64,000 nucleotides of DNA from Emydura subglobosa (taxonomy: Eukaryota > Chordata > Testudines > Chelidae): positions 4,743,597 to 4,807,596 of the forward strand of contig ML679973.1 of assembly GCA_007922225.1 (NCBI GenBank), given 5' to 3'. Below the pieces are notes generated by a model that did not search any database, was not told the origin of the DNA, and saw only the letters and a program-made list of their open reading frames with translations. Of this stretch, positions 12,600 through 23,430 are shown in pieces. Numbering within the stretch: the stretch's first letter is position 1; every line of letters starts with the position of its first letter. Made by a program: the position numbers and the translations under genes.

Positions 12600-13320
12600 C
12601 AGCGGGCGGGCGGCTATGAAGGGCTTACAGGAGGCCGGTGACTGCTTCCCCCGCCCACCACCCAGGTGGAACAGCTGGAGCCAGGTGCCGGCCAGGGGGA
12701 GCCGAGGGATCCTCGGGACCAGCAGCGGCTGGGACGCAGCGCAGAGCCCTTCCCAGGCCGGCACCCCGCGGGAGAGGGACTCCGGGCAGCCAGTGCCCGG
12801 GCACCGCCCCCCCCGGCTCGGCTGAGCCCCCGCGGGGCAGCCCGGCAGGGATCGCGGGGCTGGACAGGCCCGGCGGGGCGGGGCGGGGCGGGGGCTGCCG
12901 GAGCGGGCAGGGGTAGCACGGAGGGGTGCAAGCCCCAGCCTCCCGGGGAGGGGATCGGGGGCCAGCCCGGGGCAGGCGGGGCGCGGTCGGAGTCCCCCGG
13001 GGCAGCCCCGACCCAACGCGGCGGAGCCGGGCACAGCCCCGGGCCGGGCCGCCCGCACCCACCTCTAGCGGCGGCTCCATGCTGCTCCGTCCCGGCACCA
13101 GCCCCGCTCCCGTCGCTAGCGCCGCCGCCGCTTTCCGCTTCCTGTGCCCGCCGCCGCCCCGCCCCCTGCAGCCCGCCCCGCCGCAGGGACCAGCCCCGGC
13201 CCGCCCGCCCCCTCCAGGGAGCCCGGTCTGCTGGGGCCGCCCCACACCGGTCCCCTCCTGCTGCCCCCGCTGCAGGACCTGCTGCCCCCTCCACGACCCC
13301 CCACCTGCTGGGACTATCCC
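12600..13320 (-). promoter_or_regulatory. CpG-island promoter of VANGL1
   Basis: The segment is extremely GC- and CpG-rich with runs such as GGGGCGGGGCGGGGC (Sp1/KLF-type boxes near 12875-12895) and no TATA box, in sharp contrast to the AT-rich flanks. It lies just upstream of the VANGL1 gene on the minus strand. The long open frames on both strands here result from low stop-codon frequency in GC-rich DNA. Confidence 0.7.
13063..13150 (-). other. VANGL1: Probable VANGL1 5' untranslated exon 1
   Basis: On the minus strand within the CpG island a GC-rich segment ends in CTAGAG followed by the strong donor GTGGGT at 13062. It precedes the acceptor of the ATG exon with no other good candidate between. 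The right limit (transcription start) is a guess. An ATG at 13080-13078 would open a 10-codon upstream frame that stops just inside the next exon. This is inferred from position and splice signal only. Confidence 0.45.
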
Positions 13321-14810
13321 TGGCTGCTCCCGCAGCCCCCACCGGGACCTGCCCTACTGCAAGCTCCTCTCAGGGGCCCAGCCCCCTGCATCTCTAACTA
13401 TGACCCCCCAGGACCCAGCTCCTACAAACATCCATATCCCGCACCTCACTCCCACCGCAAGGCTCTTTGGGATCAGCCCTTCCCACACTGGATCCTCCCC
13501 CCCTGAGCCCAGCCCCTTGCACCCCCACACTGCTGCATCCCCCCCTCTAGGACTCTTGCAGCCTTCACTCCTGCAGGACCAGCCCTCTCCCCCCAGGGCT
13601 GGATTAGTCACTAGGTACACAAGTGCCTGTGCTCTGGGGTTAGAGTATCACCCTGTGCCGCCTGGAGCCCTCTGTCTACAGCATAAGGCAGTATGCTCCA
13701 GCCCAGGGGGCTGCAGAGAGAACCCCCGAGAGTGTCCACGGCTCTCCAAAGGATGCCAAGGAGCCAGTAGATGCTGCCTGGATGTGGAAGTGACAAGGAC
13801 CAGAAATAGACCCTGCAGTTGCAGGGCAGGTCCCTTGCTCTCCTCCTCAAGTGTTTTCCTCCTAGTTTGATGGACAGTCATTGTGGTCTAGTGGGTAGGG
13901 CATTAGACTGGGAGTCAGGAGACTTGGGTTGTGTTCCTGGCTCTGCTGCTGTCCTCCTGTGTGACCTTAGGCAAGTCACTTCACCTTTCTGTGCCTCAGT
14001 TTCTCCCCCTCCCCCCTCTTTTTCATCTGTCTTGTCTTATTTAGATTGTAAAGTTTTCAGGGGCAGAGAAAGCAACAGACTCTAGATCTCCTAACTCCCT
14101 GTCCTGTGCTTTAACTTCTAGAAAAGGTTCTGTCCCTTAAAGGAAGCAGATATTTAAAATGTTTCTTTGTGTTATGTTGCCACATGGTAAGCAGGTTATT
14201 GTGTTGTTAGTTGGAGGATGGTGGGTTATGTGTTTTTTCCCTGCACACCCTTTTCCCCTCTCCCTTGAACAATGTCACAATTGTATTTGCAATATCTGTA
14301 TATTTGATCTATGTGTCTTATGCCGGGTTACAATAGAACAAAATCACAAAGCTGATTAAGAATTAGATTAAACTTTCATTTCACTTGATTGGGTAGCATG
14401 TTATACCCACTTTGCACTCGTGTATGAAAGGTATAAGGAGTGGAGTATCAAATTATTAACTCAATTTTGTATGATGTGTGGAAAACTTCTTAACTTTTCT
14501 GAGGGCAGTATACTGAGAATTGCATTCCAGACAGTTGCTCTGCCCCGGAATGACACTTTGTTGAAGGACGATCACAAAGTAATATGAGGCCACTGCCTGA
14601 ATGACTCAACTACTGGCCCACTCCCATGGAACAATGATTTTTCTATGCTGGGATTTGCAAGTGGGGCAAGCTTAACAAAGGGGCAAGAGGGCTGGAGCTT
14701 CCCAGTTCAAGCACATGGCACAGAGGAGAGACCCAGGTTAAGAGCTGGTTCTGCTCTGTGTGCGCCTGACCACCACCACTTGTAAGAAGAAAGAAAGCTG
14801 TGCTGGTTAA
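13321..14810. other. CpG-island shore and intergenic DNA
   Basis: C-rich shore to about 13.6 kb, whose proline-rich open frames are compositional. A MIR-like SINE lies at 13870-14070; 14070-14810 shows nothing recognisable. Confidence 0.5.
13870..14070 (+). repeat. MIR-like tRNA-derived SINE
   Basis: Head TGGTCTAGTGGGTAGGGCAT gives an A-box, and GGGTTGTGTTCCTGG a degenerate B-box. It is followed by the core TGTGTGACCTTAGGCAAGTC and TGTGCCTCAGTTTCTCC. This is the most complete MIR-like copy in the window. Confidence 0.8.
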
Positions 14811-16375
14811 AAAAAAAACCAAACAACTGACCTGGTTTATAGGGGAAGTGAAGGCAGATACAACAAATGGAAGAAAGGGGGAGTTGATAGTGATGAATAT
14901 AAATCAGAAATTAGGAATTGTAGAAAATTGATAAGGGAAGCAAAGGGACACAAGGAGACCTCTATGGCCAGCAGAATTAAGAACAATAAGAAGGAGTTTT
15001 TAAAATATATTAGGAGCAAAAAGAATCCAGAGAATGATATTATTCCATTACTAGATGGAAATGGTAGAATTATCAATAATAATGCAGAAAAGACAGAAGT
15101 GTTCAATAAATATTTCTGTTCTGTATCTGAGGGGAAAAGAGGTGATATAGCCTCACCCTATGGTGATAACACTATTTCCAGTCACTAATGTCTCAAGGAT
15201 TTTAAACAGAAGCTACTAAAAGTTAGACATTTTTAAATCAGCAGGTCCAGATAGCTTGCATTCAAGAGTTTTAACAGAACTGGCTGAGGGGCTCACAGGA
15301 CTGTTAATGTTGATTTTCAATAAGTTTTGGAGCACTGGGAAAGTTCCAGAATACTGGAAGAAAGCTAATGTTATGCCAATATTTAAAATGGGTAAACAGG
15401 ATGACCCAGGTAATTATAGGCCTGTCAGCCTTACATCAATTCTGGGTAAGATAATGGAGCAGCTGATAGAGGACTCGTTTAATAAAGAATTAGAGGAGGA
15501 TAATGTAATTAATGCTAGTCAGCATGGGTTTATGGAAAATCGATCCTGTCAAACTAACTTGAATCATTTTTTGATTAGATTACATGTTTGGTTGATAAAA
15601 GTAATAGTGCTGACATAATATACTTAGACTTCTGTAAGGTGTTTGTCTTGGTACCATATGACATTTTGATTAAAAAGCTAGTACAATCAAATGAACATGG
15701 CACACATTAAATGGATTAAAAACTGGCTAACTGATTGGTCTTCATGTAATTACAAACGGGGAATTGTCATGGAGCGGGTCTGTTTTCAGTGGGGTTCCCC
15801 AGAGACTGGTTCTTGTCCCTATGCTATTTAACATTTTTATCAATGACTTGGAAGAAAACATAAAATCATCACTGATAAAATTTGCAGATGACACAAAAAT
15901 TAGGGGAGCAGGAATGATGAAGAGGACAAGTCACTGATTCAAACCAATCTGGATTGTTTTGGTAAAGTGGGCACAAGCAAATAATAAGTGTTTTAATACA
16001 GCTAAATGTAAATGTATTCATGTAGGAACAAAGAATGTATGCCATACTTATAGGATAAGGGACTCTATCTTGGGAAGCAGTGAGTCTGAAAGAGATTTGT
16101 GGATCATGGTGGATAATCAGCTGAACACGAGCTTCTAGTGCAATGCTGTGGCCAACGTGCTAATATGATCCTGTACTGTATAAACCGTGGAATCTTGAGT
16201 AGGAGAAGAGAGATTAGCATACCTCTGTATTTGGCACAAGTGCAGCAGCTGCTAGAATACTGTGTCCAGTTCTGAATCCTACAATTCAAGAAGGATGTTG
16301 ATAAATTGGAGAGGGTTCAGAGCAGAGCCACAAGAATTATTAAACAATTAGAAAATGCCGTACCGTGATGGACTC

Positions 16376-17430
16376 TGTGACAGTCTATACCCCTATGTCC
16401 ACCCTTTTGTAGGACTATGATCAATTTTGTACAAAGTATGCCTTGTGAGGTATCATTTGAAAACTTGTAATTTGCTGATCCTTATTGTCCGAGTAAAATT
16501 GTATGTAAAGTTATAAGATTATACGATATGATATTACTAAGACATGTTCAAGTCTGTGGAAGAGGCACAAACCAGTTCCTCAGAGACAAAAGGGAAGCCG
16601 ATGCCTCAGCCAGGTGTCAACACAATCAAAGGGACCATCACTTAATTAAGTGGCCAGGAAAGAAAGTGTGGGCAAAAATTTACATCTTGACAAAGAAACA
16701 GCTTGAGGTTCCCATCCACTCAGGCTTTCTGTCTCCTGAACCTCAGCTGATTCTCAAAGAGTTGGAGTTGATTCTCAAAGAGGAAAAACTAAAAGAGGAG
16801 AGAGCAGATGCTCCAAAATCATCTCTCTCTCTCTACTCATAGCATCAATACCTGAAGAACAAAGGAAGCAGACTGGGGAGAGATCCTGACTGAAAAGGAT
16901 TCAGCCAGTAAGACAATTAAAATATGTAGTGAGAGAGACTTTGGAATTAATTGCGTTTCACTTTTACTTTCTCATAACCAATTCTGACTTTTATGCCTCA
17001 TTACTCAATCACGTAAATCTATCTTCTGTAGTTAATACATTTGTTTTATTGTTTTATCTAAACCAGTGTGCTTAGACTGAAGTGTTTGGGGAACTCCATT
17101 TGGGATAACAGGATTTGTGCACATCATTTTCTATTAATAAAATGACAGACTTTGGATGAAACTTGTATTGTCCAGGAGAAAACTGGGCAGTATAAGATGC
17201 ACATTTCTGGGGGTAAAGACTGGGATTGAGAATTTGCTGGTGTTGCTCCGCAGTGCAATTCAGGACTGGCTGGCTGTAGCACTCAGTGATATAACTGGAA
17301 GTAATTCACATGCTGGAGGTGGTATGTAAGCAGAGCAGGAGTGGTGGGTCTCACAGCAAAGCAGTGTAAAAGGCACCGCAGGTTGGAGAATTTGTTTATC
17401 AGTCCAGACTGTTCCCTATGTCATGTCATA
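16376..17430 (+). mobile_element. Solo LTR inserted in the CR1
   Basis: The segment begins TGTGACAGTC and ends TGTCATA, a decayed TG..CA pair. It is flanked by GACTC (16371-16375) and GCCTC (17431-17435), a 5-bp duplication with one mismatch. CR1 sequence reads continuously across if it is removed. An AATAAA is present near 17135. No internal retroviral or gypsy coding region remains, so this is a solo LTR of about 1055 bp. Family not named. Confidence 0.7.
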
Positions 17431-17772
17431 GCCTCAAAGTGCTCAATCTATTTAGCTTAACAAAGTGAAGGTTAAGAGATGACTTGATTACAGTCTGTGT
17501 CTACATGGGGATCAAATATTTAATAATGGGTTCTTTAGTCTAACAGAGAAAGGTATAACAATCCAACGGCTGGAAGCTGAAGATAGACAAACAGACTGGA
17601 AATGAGGTGTACATTTTTGACAGGGAGGGTAATTAGCCATTGGAACAATTTACGGAGGGTCATGGTGTGGATTCTTCAGCTCTGATGATTCTTAAAACAA
17701 GATTGGATGTTTTTCCAAAAGATCTGCTCTGGGAATTATTTGGGGGAAGTTCTATGGCCTGTGTTATAAAAG

Positions 17773-17800
17773 GTGGGGGGGGAGGAGGGGAGGAGGAGGG
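17773..17800 (+). repeat. G-rich tract (possible G-quadruplex)
   Basis: Runs of G separated by A within the CR1 3' end; G-quadruplex formation is possible by composition. Confidence 0.5.
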
Positions 17801-17852
17801 AGAGATCAGACTAGATGATCACAGTGGTCCCTTCTGGCCTTGGAATCTCTGA

Positions 17853-18290
17853 AAGGATTTACAGGAGAGAGAGGACAGGGAGGACTTCACCCAGCCTGAC
17901 ACACTGATGAATCATGGCCTTACAGAAGGAGTGAGCTCAGACTAGGGTAGTGTACATATAATGAGGTTTACCAACCCCATACAGAACACAGGCAGAAGAC
18001 CGCCTTCCCAGCTCACAGCCAGCCAAGTTGACCACACCCCAGCCTAGCTGCCAGAACCGCCAATCATGGAGACATGCACCCACAGCTGGGACCAATAAGA
18101 GAAACAAGCCCAGCTACAAAGGAAGGAGCAGTGCTGTGCAGACGTACTCCAAAACTGACGTGTCAATAAGCATTTCTTAGTAAAAGTGTTTGAGAATAAG
18201 GGAAGGGAGTTTTGAAACGTGCCTTTCCTTTTCCCTTTCCATTGTGACTATAATTTCAATGGTACGTCTATCTGTTTATCAGCAGCTTTT
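17853..18290. other. Intergenic, nothing recognised
   Basis: About 440 bp with no open frame or repeat that I can name. Confidence 0.4.
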
Positions 18291-18402
18291 GGCGTGGTGG
18301 CCTTGAGATGTGCCCCCTCCACTTTGTCCCTGAGGCGAAGAGGACTAGGAAGGACATGTTCTGCAAGATATTGCATGCCAGTGCTGCATCGGATGGGCTG
18401 GT

Positions 18403-18580
18403 ATGACCAGCAGCATGGAGAAAGACAGAGCGGACAGGAAAAGGGCCCAGGGGTTCCAGCAGGACAAGGAGAGGGAAATGCATCAGCACATAAAGGGTCT
18501 TCTCAGGCAGCAAACCCAAATGCTGCAGACCCTGGCTGACCTACAGGCCCTGCAAATCCAGATTCTCCACCCTTTCGTTA
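18403..18580 (+). pseudogene. Remnant of Harbinger Myb/SANT-like accessory protein
   Basis: The frame reads EREMHQHIKGLLRQQTQMLQ, then TLADLQALQIQ. This is the leucine/glutamine-rich C-terminal helix typical of the accessory protein of turtle Harbinger elements. The DNA-binding part is not recognisable. Confidence 0.5.
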
Positions 18581-19329
18581 CTTGGCGAGCTCTGTGCTTG
18601 CTGTTCCCTACAGTGCTCAAGGCATCATGGACCACACCCTTACCCCTACCACTCCACACGAGGGGACAGCAAGGAAAACCACAGCTTCACGTATACTGAC
18701 CTGAGAGAACTATGGCTTGGCTACAGGTAGTCACAGCAGATGACATTTCTGTGGTCTAATAGACATAACTCTTTACTAATTTTTAGATTTCAGCCTGTTA
18801 ATGTATGTTAACATTTTCTATAACGTTACCTGTGGGTGGGGTTGCCCGTTGATTTTCTGCGCTGTTCTTTCTCACTCAATGAAGTTCTGTTTTTGGAGAA
18901 TGAAATCATATTTTAGTTCACACCACATACTTCAGAATGCAGAATGATAGTCAAAGCACACAGTGCTTGTAAATACACGCCAAGCACCGGAGCGTTTATA
19001 GGTTCAGGAAAACACCGTGTCCCATTTATAAACGGAGAGGAAGCACTACACAGCTCTTAGCAACATTCAAAACTCTAGGCCCATAAAAGACTCCAGCACA
19101 GAACACTACTTTGGCTGAAAAGTTAAAGTGCTCTTTCGACGCCTCGCTCAACCACATAGCTCCAGGTTGGGGGCTCTCGTAACAGCCTATGTGTCGGGTT
19201 ATTCAAAGTCAACAGGCAGCTGCTCCACCTCTGCCCTCCACCCCAGCAGCAGCTTTTCCCCTTTGGTCTCACACACATAATGTAAGACACAACGGGCAAC
19301 TATAATCCTGGGAAAAAATTTTCTAACTG

Positions 19330-20140
19330 AGATTCAGTCTAAATGAGCAACCACCAGCAATGTCCCTTCAAGCTAGCAAAAGCACATTCAAGAGTCATTC
19401 TGCACCTGCTGAGCCTGTAGCTGATTCTTTCCTTAATGCTATTGAGAGGGCCGGTGTACAGCTTCATGAGCTAGGGGACCAAGGGGCAGGCTGGGTCTCC
19501 CAGAATCACTACTGGCATTTCAACATTGCCAATTGTAATCCACCTGTTGGACAAGAACACCCCTGCTTGCGGCTTTCTGAACTGTCCTGTGTTCTTAAAG
19601 ATGCAACAGTCATGCACCTTTCCTGATCAGCCCACACTGATAGCGGTGAAGAGTCCCCAGTGATCCTCCAATGCTTGCAGAACCATAGAAAAGTATCCCC
19701 TTCTGTTGATGTAGTCTGTGGCAAGGTGCTCTGGTGCCAAAATAGGGATATGCGTGCCATCTATTGCCCCACTGCAGTTTGGGAACCCCACTGCTACAAA
19801 TCCACCCACTATGTCCTGCACATTGCTGAGAGTCACAGACCCATGTAGCAGATGATTAATGGCCCTGCATGTTTGCATGACAATGGCCCCCACTGTGGAT
19901 TTTCCCACTCCAAAATTATTCCCCCCTGACTAGTAGCAATCCAGCATTGCAAGATTTCAGAGTGCAATTGCCACTCACTTCTCCCCTATCCATGCGGCTC
20001 TTATTCTGGTGCCCATGTGCTAGAGGGCTGAGGTGAGCTAAGCAAACAGAAATGTGGCCTTTTGCATCCAAAAGTTCTGCAGCTACTGGTCATCATCCCA
20101 AATCTGCTTTATGATACAATCCTTCCAGTCAGTGCTCCAC
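19330..20140 (-). pseudogene. Harbinger (HARBI1-like) transposase remnant
   Basis: Reading leftward: a TDWKD..WDDDQ segment near 20110; GVGKSTVGAIVMQ near 19890; then FPNCSGAIDGTHIPILAPE with the first catalytic Asp of the DDE_Tnp_4 domain, and YINRRGYFSMVLQALEDHWG. Further on are VHD and a GDPAYPL-like block (around 19500), here in shifted frame. Several stops and frameshifts make it inactive. Confidence 0.75.
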
Positions 20141-20149
20141 TGCATCTGC

Positions 20150-20880
20150 TCTGCGCATGCCACCAACAATCCGGAATTGTTTTTCACTGTGTCCCTCAGC
20201 AAACTGTCCTTGAAGAAATCCTTGCGTTAGAGCCCTGCATGGGACTCTTTTTAATCCCACCCCCGTCCTGCTCCCACTGTTATGGCAGTGGGTCTTGTGG
20301 GACCCGTGGGATCCCAGCCCGGCTGCAGGACTCTACACTAGTCTCGTGCAGCACTCGGCCTCATGTCCCCCATTGTTGCAATACTTCCAAGGGTCTGCAA
20401 ATACCGGAAAATTGTGCGTCCTGTATTTGCAACATTCACGAGGACAGCACAGAGCATTGCAGGCGCCATGCTGCTGTCACAGGTGGCAGAAAGTGCTGCA
20501 CATGTTCGTGGGATTTAAAAAAAAAAGAGACATGAAAATTATGGGATATGGATGGCATTTTGGGATGGAGAAAGTTGCATGCTGGGAACTTGACCCCTCG
20601 CTCTCAGAAATTGCTGGGCAAGTCATTTATATCCCACAACACATTGCAAACATTTTCCAAAGGCGTTGCACCACATGTCAGCGTGTGGCACGCTCAGAGA
20701 CCTGCCTGTGGTGCACTGCTGCACCACACAGGCTGCACTTTGCATCGACTCAAGCCTTCCTGGTAGGTACATGCCATGCCAATGCAAGCAGCCAAGTTAC
20801 ATGCACACAAGCAATATACAAACTTCAGTGGTCATGTGCCAATGTAACTTGGGTTGACCACAATTTCTAGCATAGCGATG
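20150..20880. other. Intergenic, nothing recognised
   Basis: Several overlapping plus-strand open frames exist here, but none resembles a family that I know and there are no splice or start signals to favour one. Confidence 0.35.
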
Positions 20881-20883
20881 GCC

Positions 20884-21457
20884 TTAGCGTACCTTTGCTT
20901 CCCGCTCTGTAAAGTTCCTTGATGGTACCCTATCACAATTCTCAGTAAAAAGGGGATTGTTTTCTCTTTTAAGAAATGTATTCAGAAAGCGCTTAGCAAA
21001 TACATCTGTCTCAGACAAGTCTCTTGTTGGTAGAATCCCATAGATTCTAATGTTCCTTGTCCTCACTTGACTTTCAAGTTGCTCTAGGTGTCTTTCCAGA
21101 GATACAGTAGATTGGTGTCTGTACACATCGCTGTGCCGCTCAAGCTGCCCCGGCACAAATTTGGGGCGTAACATGTGACAAAGACCCAGAATAAGGGACA
21201 CAAAGAATGATTCACGCACGGAACTTGAAATGCTGTGGGGATGCATTTCTTTGGTGTAAATAACTGTCTAAAATGCTTCTGCATTTCTGTTGTAAATATT
21301 CTTCAGTGTGAACAGTGTGTGGGGAATTTAGGAAATTTGGACCTAGAACGAGGGGCAGTTGAGAAGCATGCACATTTCTTCTTCCTGCACTGAACCCGTC
21401 AGGATTTTGAGTTATTGTGCCCGCACTCTGAGCAGCTGCCCATGCCAGGTGACTCAC
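20884..21457 (-). pseudogene. LINE ORF1-like fragment (L1/Tx1 type)
   Basis: Reads LERHLEQLESQVRTRNIRIY, then GILPTRD..ETDVFAKRFL and CDRVPS. This resembles the coiled-coil end and RRM-like start of L1/Tx1 ORF1 proteins, where R-R-N-N-I-R-I precedes the RRM. Upstream parts are in another frame. The call rests on this one motif. Confidence 0.4.
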
Positions 21458-21459
21458 TT

Positions 21460-22050
21460 GCTAGCTTATTAAGCTTGCTAAGTAGACTTTTTAAATGTTC
21501 TCCTCTAGGACATCAATTGTTTAGTGGTGATGAAGATTTCTCATGAACTCTTTAGATTAAGCTCCCTTCTAAGTGGTCTCTTTGCTCTGAAGTTTGCTCT
21601 TATTCTCCCAGCAGCATCTGAGTTACTGAGTTGTTTTAAAGAAACCCAAATTTTTCTACTTATTTTTTGTTTGTTTCTTTTAATATTTTCATGTCAGATT
21701 TTGGCTTCTCTGCCATCCTGGTAAAATAAGAGGCAGACGTGGGAATCCCTGGGTCTTTTTTGTCAGATACTGAGTTTGGAGCTGCTGTAGGTTGTATCCG
21801 ACATGTCAGACTGTCACCCCTGCTCTCCCTCTCCCCAAAATCTTTCTGGAATTTTCATTCAGTTAATAAAGTTGACCCCAGGCTTCCTCTCTACCAGTAC
21901 CTGGAAAGGTATTCCCAGCTGACTAACTCAAAGGTCTTTCTGGGCCTATAAACGTGACTGATTTCCCCTTTTCCTATTGCTTATTATACGATAGGACAAT
22001 CAGTTGCAGAGTGACTTTAATGGACCTCCCGATCAGAAAAGCATTGGCAA
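21460..22050. other. Intergenic, nothing recognised
   Basis: A T-rich segment without gene or repeat that I can name. Confidence 0.35.
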
Positions 22051-22852
22051 TAATGGTCTGTGTCAGGGCCAAATCTTTCTTCCAATAGGCCCATTGTTGT
22101 GATGATGCAGCTCAACACTGAGAGCCTAGTCAATGCAAAGTATGATTACATCAGAGTGATCCTGTGGATTCAAAACATCAGTGCCCTGCACTACAAGAAA
22201 CACATGTGGAGATCGAAGGCCACTGATCAAAGATCAATGGATACGTCCTCGTATTGGCAAGACGTCCCCCCAAATATGGATTAATGATGTATGTAAAACA
22301 TGACCTTGAGGATTCCATTCAGGTCATACATATCATAAACCTTTACTCAATCGCCATCAAGATAGGCAATCTAATAGGTGTAAACACATACAAGCCATCA
22401 TCAATGGAATGGCCATGTCCAGTGCTACCAACACCAAGCTATCCCACCATGCACATTGGCGATTTCAGCAGCCACCGTGGCCTATTGGGCTATAACAATA
22501 ATGACCACGCTAGAGAACATCCGATGTCCTGGGCGTTCACTGAAGACCAGCACCTGCTTTATGATGCTAAAGACCATGGCTTGTCCAGGATGGCCCAATA
22601 GGGGAAGTGCTATGCTCCTGACCTTTGCTTTGTGTTGCACAATATTAGCAGACACCCAATACCATCGACAAGGTCAGTTCTTGGTAACATGCCCAACAGA
22701 CATCATTGCCCGGTTGTGATTTGCGTAGGCCTAGAAGTTCCATCCGTTTGATCCCTTCTGCAACTGTGCTGAAATGTACAGTCTGTTCCTGCTACGTGGA
22801 GATCTTAAGGAGCTTGATAAACCAGATCCCACTATATCCGGTTCATTACCAC

Positions 22853-23430
22853 TAGGGATGTAACAGGATAAACGTTTAAACGGTGAGCAGCATGCTCACC
22901 AGTTAGCGAATTAATCAATCGTTTAAACGAGAGAGCCCGAGCCGCCCAGCTGCTGCGGCTCAGAGATCGTGTGCTGGGGGGAGGAGTTACTCATTCATTA
23001 ACTGAGTAACTCGCATCATTTAACACATAAATCATTAACTCCCCCAGTCAATAATTGTCCCGGTCATCAACTAATTAACTCTCTCTCTCCTTGTCCTCAA
23101 CCCATTAACTCTTTAACTCCCCCACATCAGAGTGGAAGAACCTCACAGCGTTTAACCCAGGGACTCTCAAACTGGGGGTCGTGACTCCTGAGGGGGTCGC
23201 CAGGTTATTAGGGGGGGAGGGTCATGAGCTGTCAGCCCCTGCACATGCCGGTAAGGGTGGCATGGCATGGGGGGTCATCACTTTTTTTGGGGAGGGGTTG
23301 TCTCAGCCTAAAATATTTTTAAAGGCGGTCCCAGCAAAAAAAGTTTGAGAACCCCTGGTTTAACCGTTTAAACAGTCTATATTTAGAACATTTAAACGGA
23401 TTGCTCATTAACCAAATTTTTACATCCCTA
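22853..23430. mobile_element. Non-autonomous hAT element D, carrying element C
   Basis: Ends TAGGGATGTAA and TTACATCCCTA are perfect 11-bp inverted repeats. The 8-bp duplication ATTACCAC is perfect at 22845-22852 and 23431-23438. The interior has repeated GTTTAAAC/CGTTTAAACG motifs. It interrupts the LINE; removing it joins the flanks. Confidence 0.93.
23158..23357. mobile_element. Non-autonomous hAT element C (Charlie/MER5-type), nested in D
   Basis: Left end CAGGGACTCTCAAACT and right end AGTTTGAGAACCCCTG are inverted. Perfect 8-bp duplication GTTTAACC at 23150-23157 and 23358-23365. Length 200 bp. Confidence 0.93.

Larger units (their letters stand above)
4721..13062. other. VANGL1 intron 1
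   Basis: About 8.3 kb with no exon-like open frame that I can support. Contains a MIR-like SINE, hAT element B and a retroelement tail listed separately. 8484-12150 shows nothing recognisable. Confidence 0.5.
14815..17852 (+). mobile_element. CR1 LINE, 5'-truncated and degenerate, split by an LTR
   Basis: The reverse-transcriptase region is recognisable in broken frames: FLKYIRSKKNPE, FNKYFCSVSEG, then DDPGNYRPVSLTSILGKIME and INASQHGFMENRSCQTNL. The finger-to-palm order is normal, and a decayed INDLEE..KFADDTK block follows near 15835-15900. The 3' end resumes at 17436 after the LTR and finishes with the CR1 signature TCCCTTCTGGCCTTGGAATC and TCTGAA. Frames are interrupted by stops and shifts, so the copy is dead. 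A G-rich tract at 17773-17800 lies just before the 3' end. Confidence 0.9.
18290..20150. mobile_element. PIF/Harbinger transposon remnant with both ORFs
   Basis: PIF/Harbinger elements carry a DDE transposase and a separate Myb/SANT-like protein. Here a Myb/SANT-partner scrap is on the plus strand (18403-18580) and the transposase on the minus strand (20140-19330), converging. Terminal repeats were not found, so the limits are approximate. Both genes are broken. Confidence 0.65.

Noticed and set aside
12174..13870. Several 200-300-codon open frames on both strands
   Set aside because: They lie in a CpG island, overlap each other in all frames, are Pro/Gly/Arg/Ala-rich and show no domain; low stop-codon density explains them.
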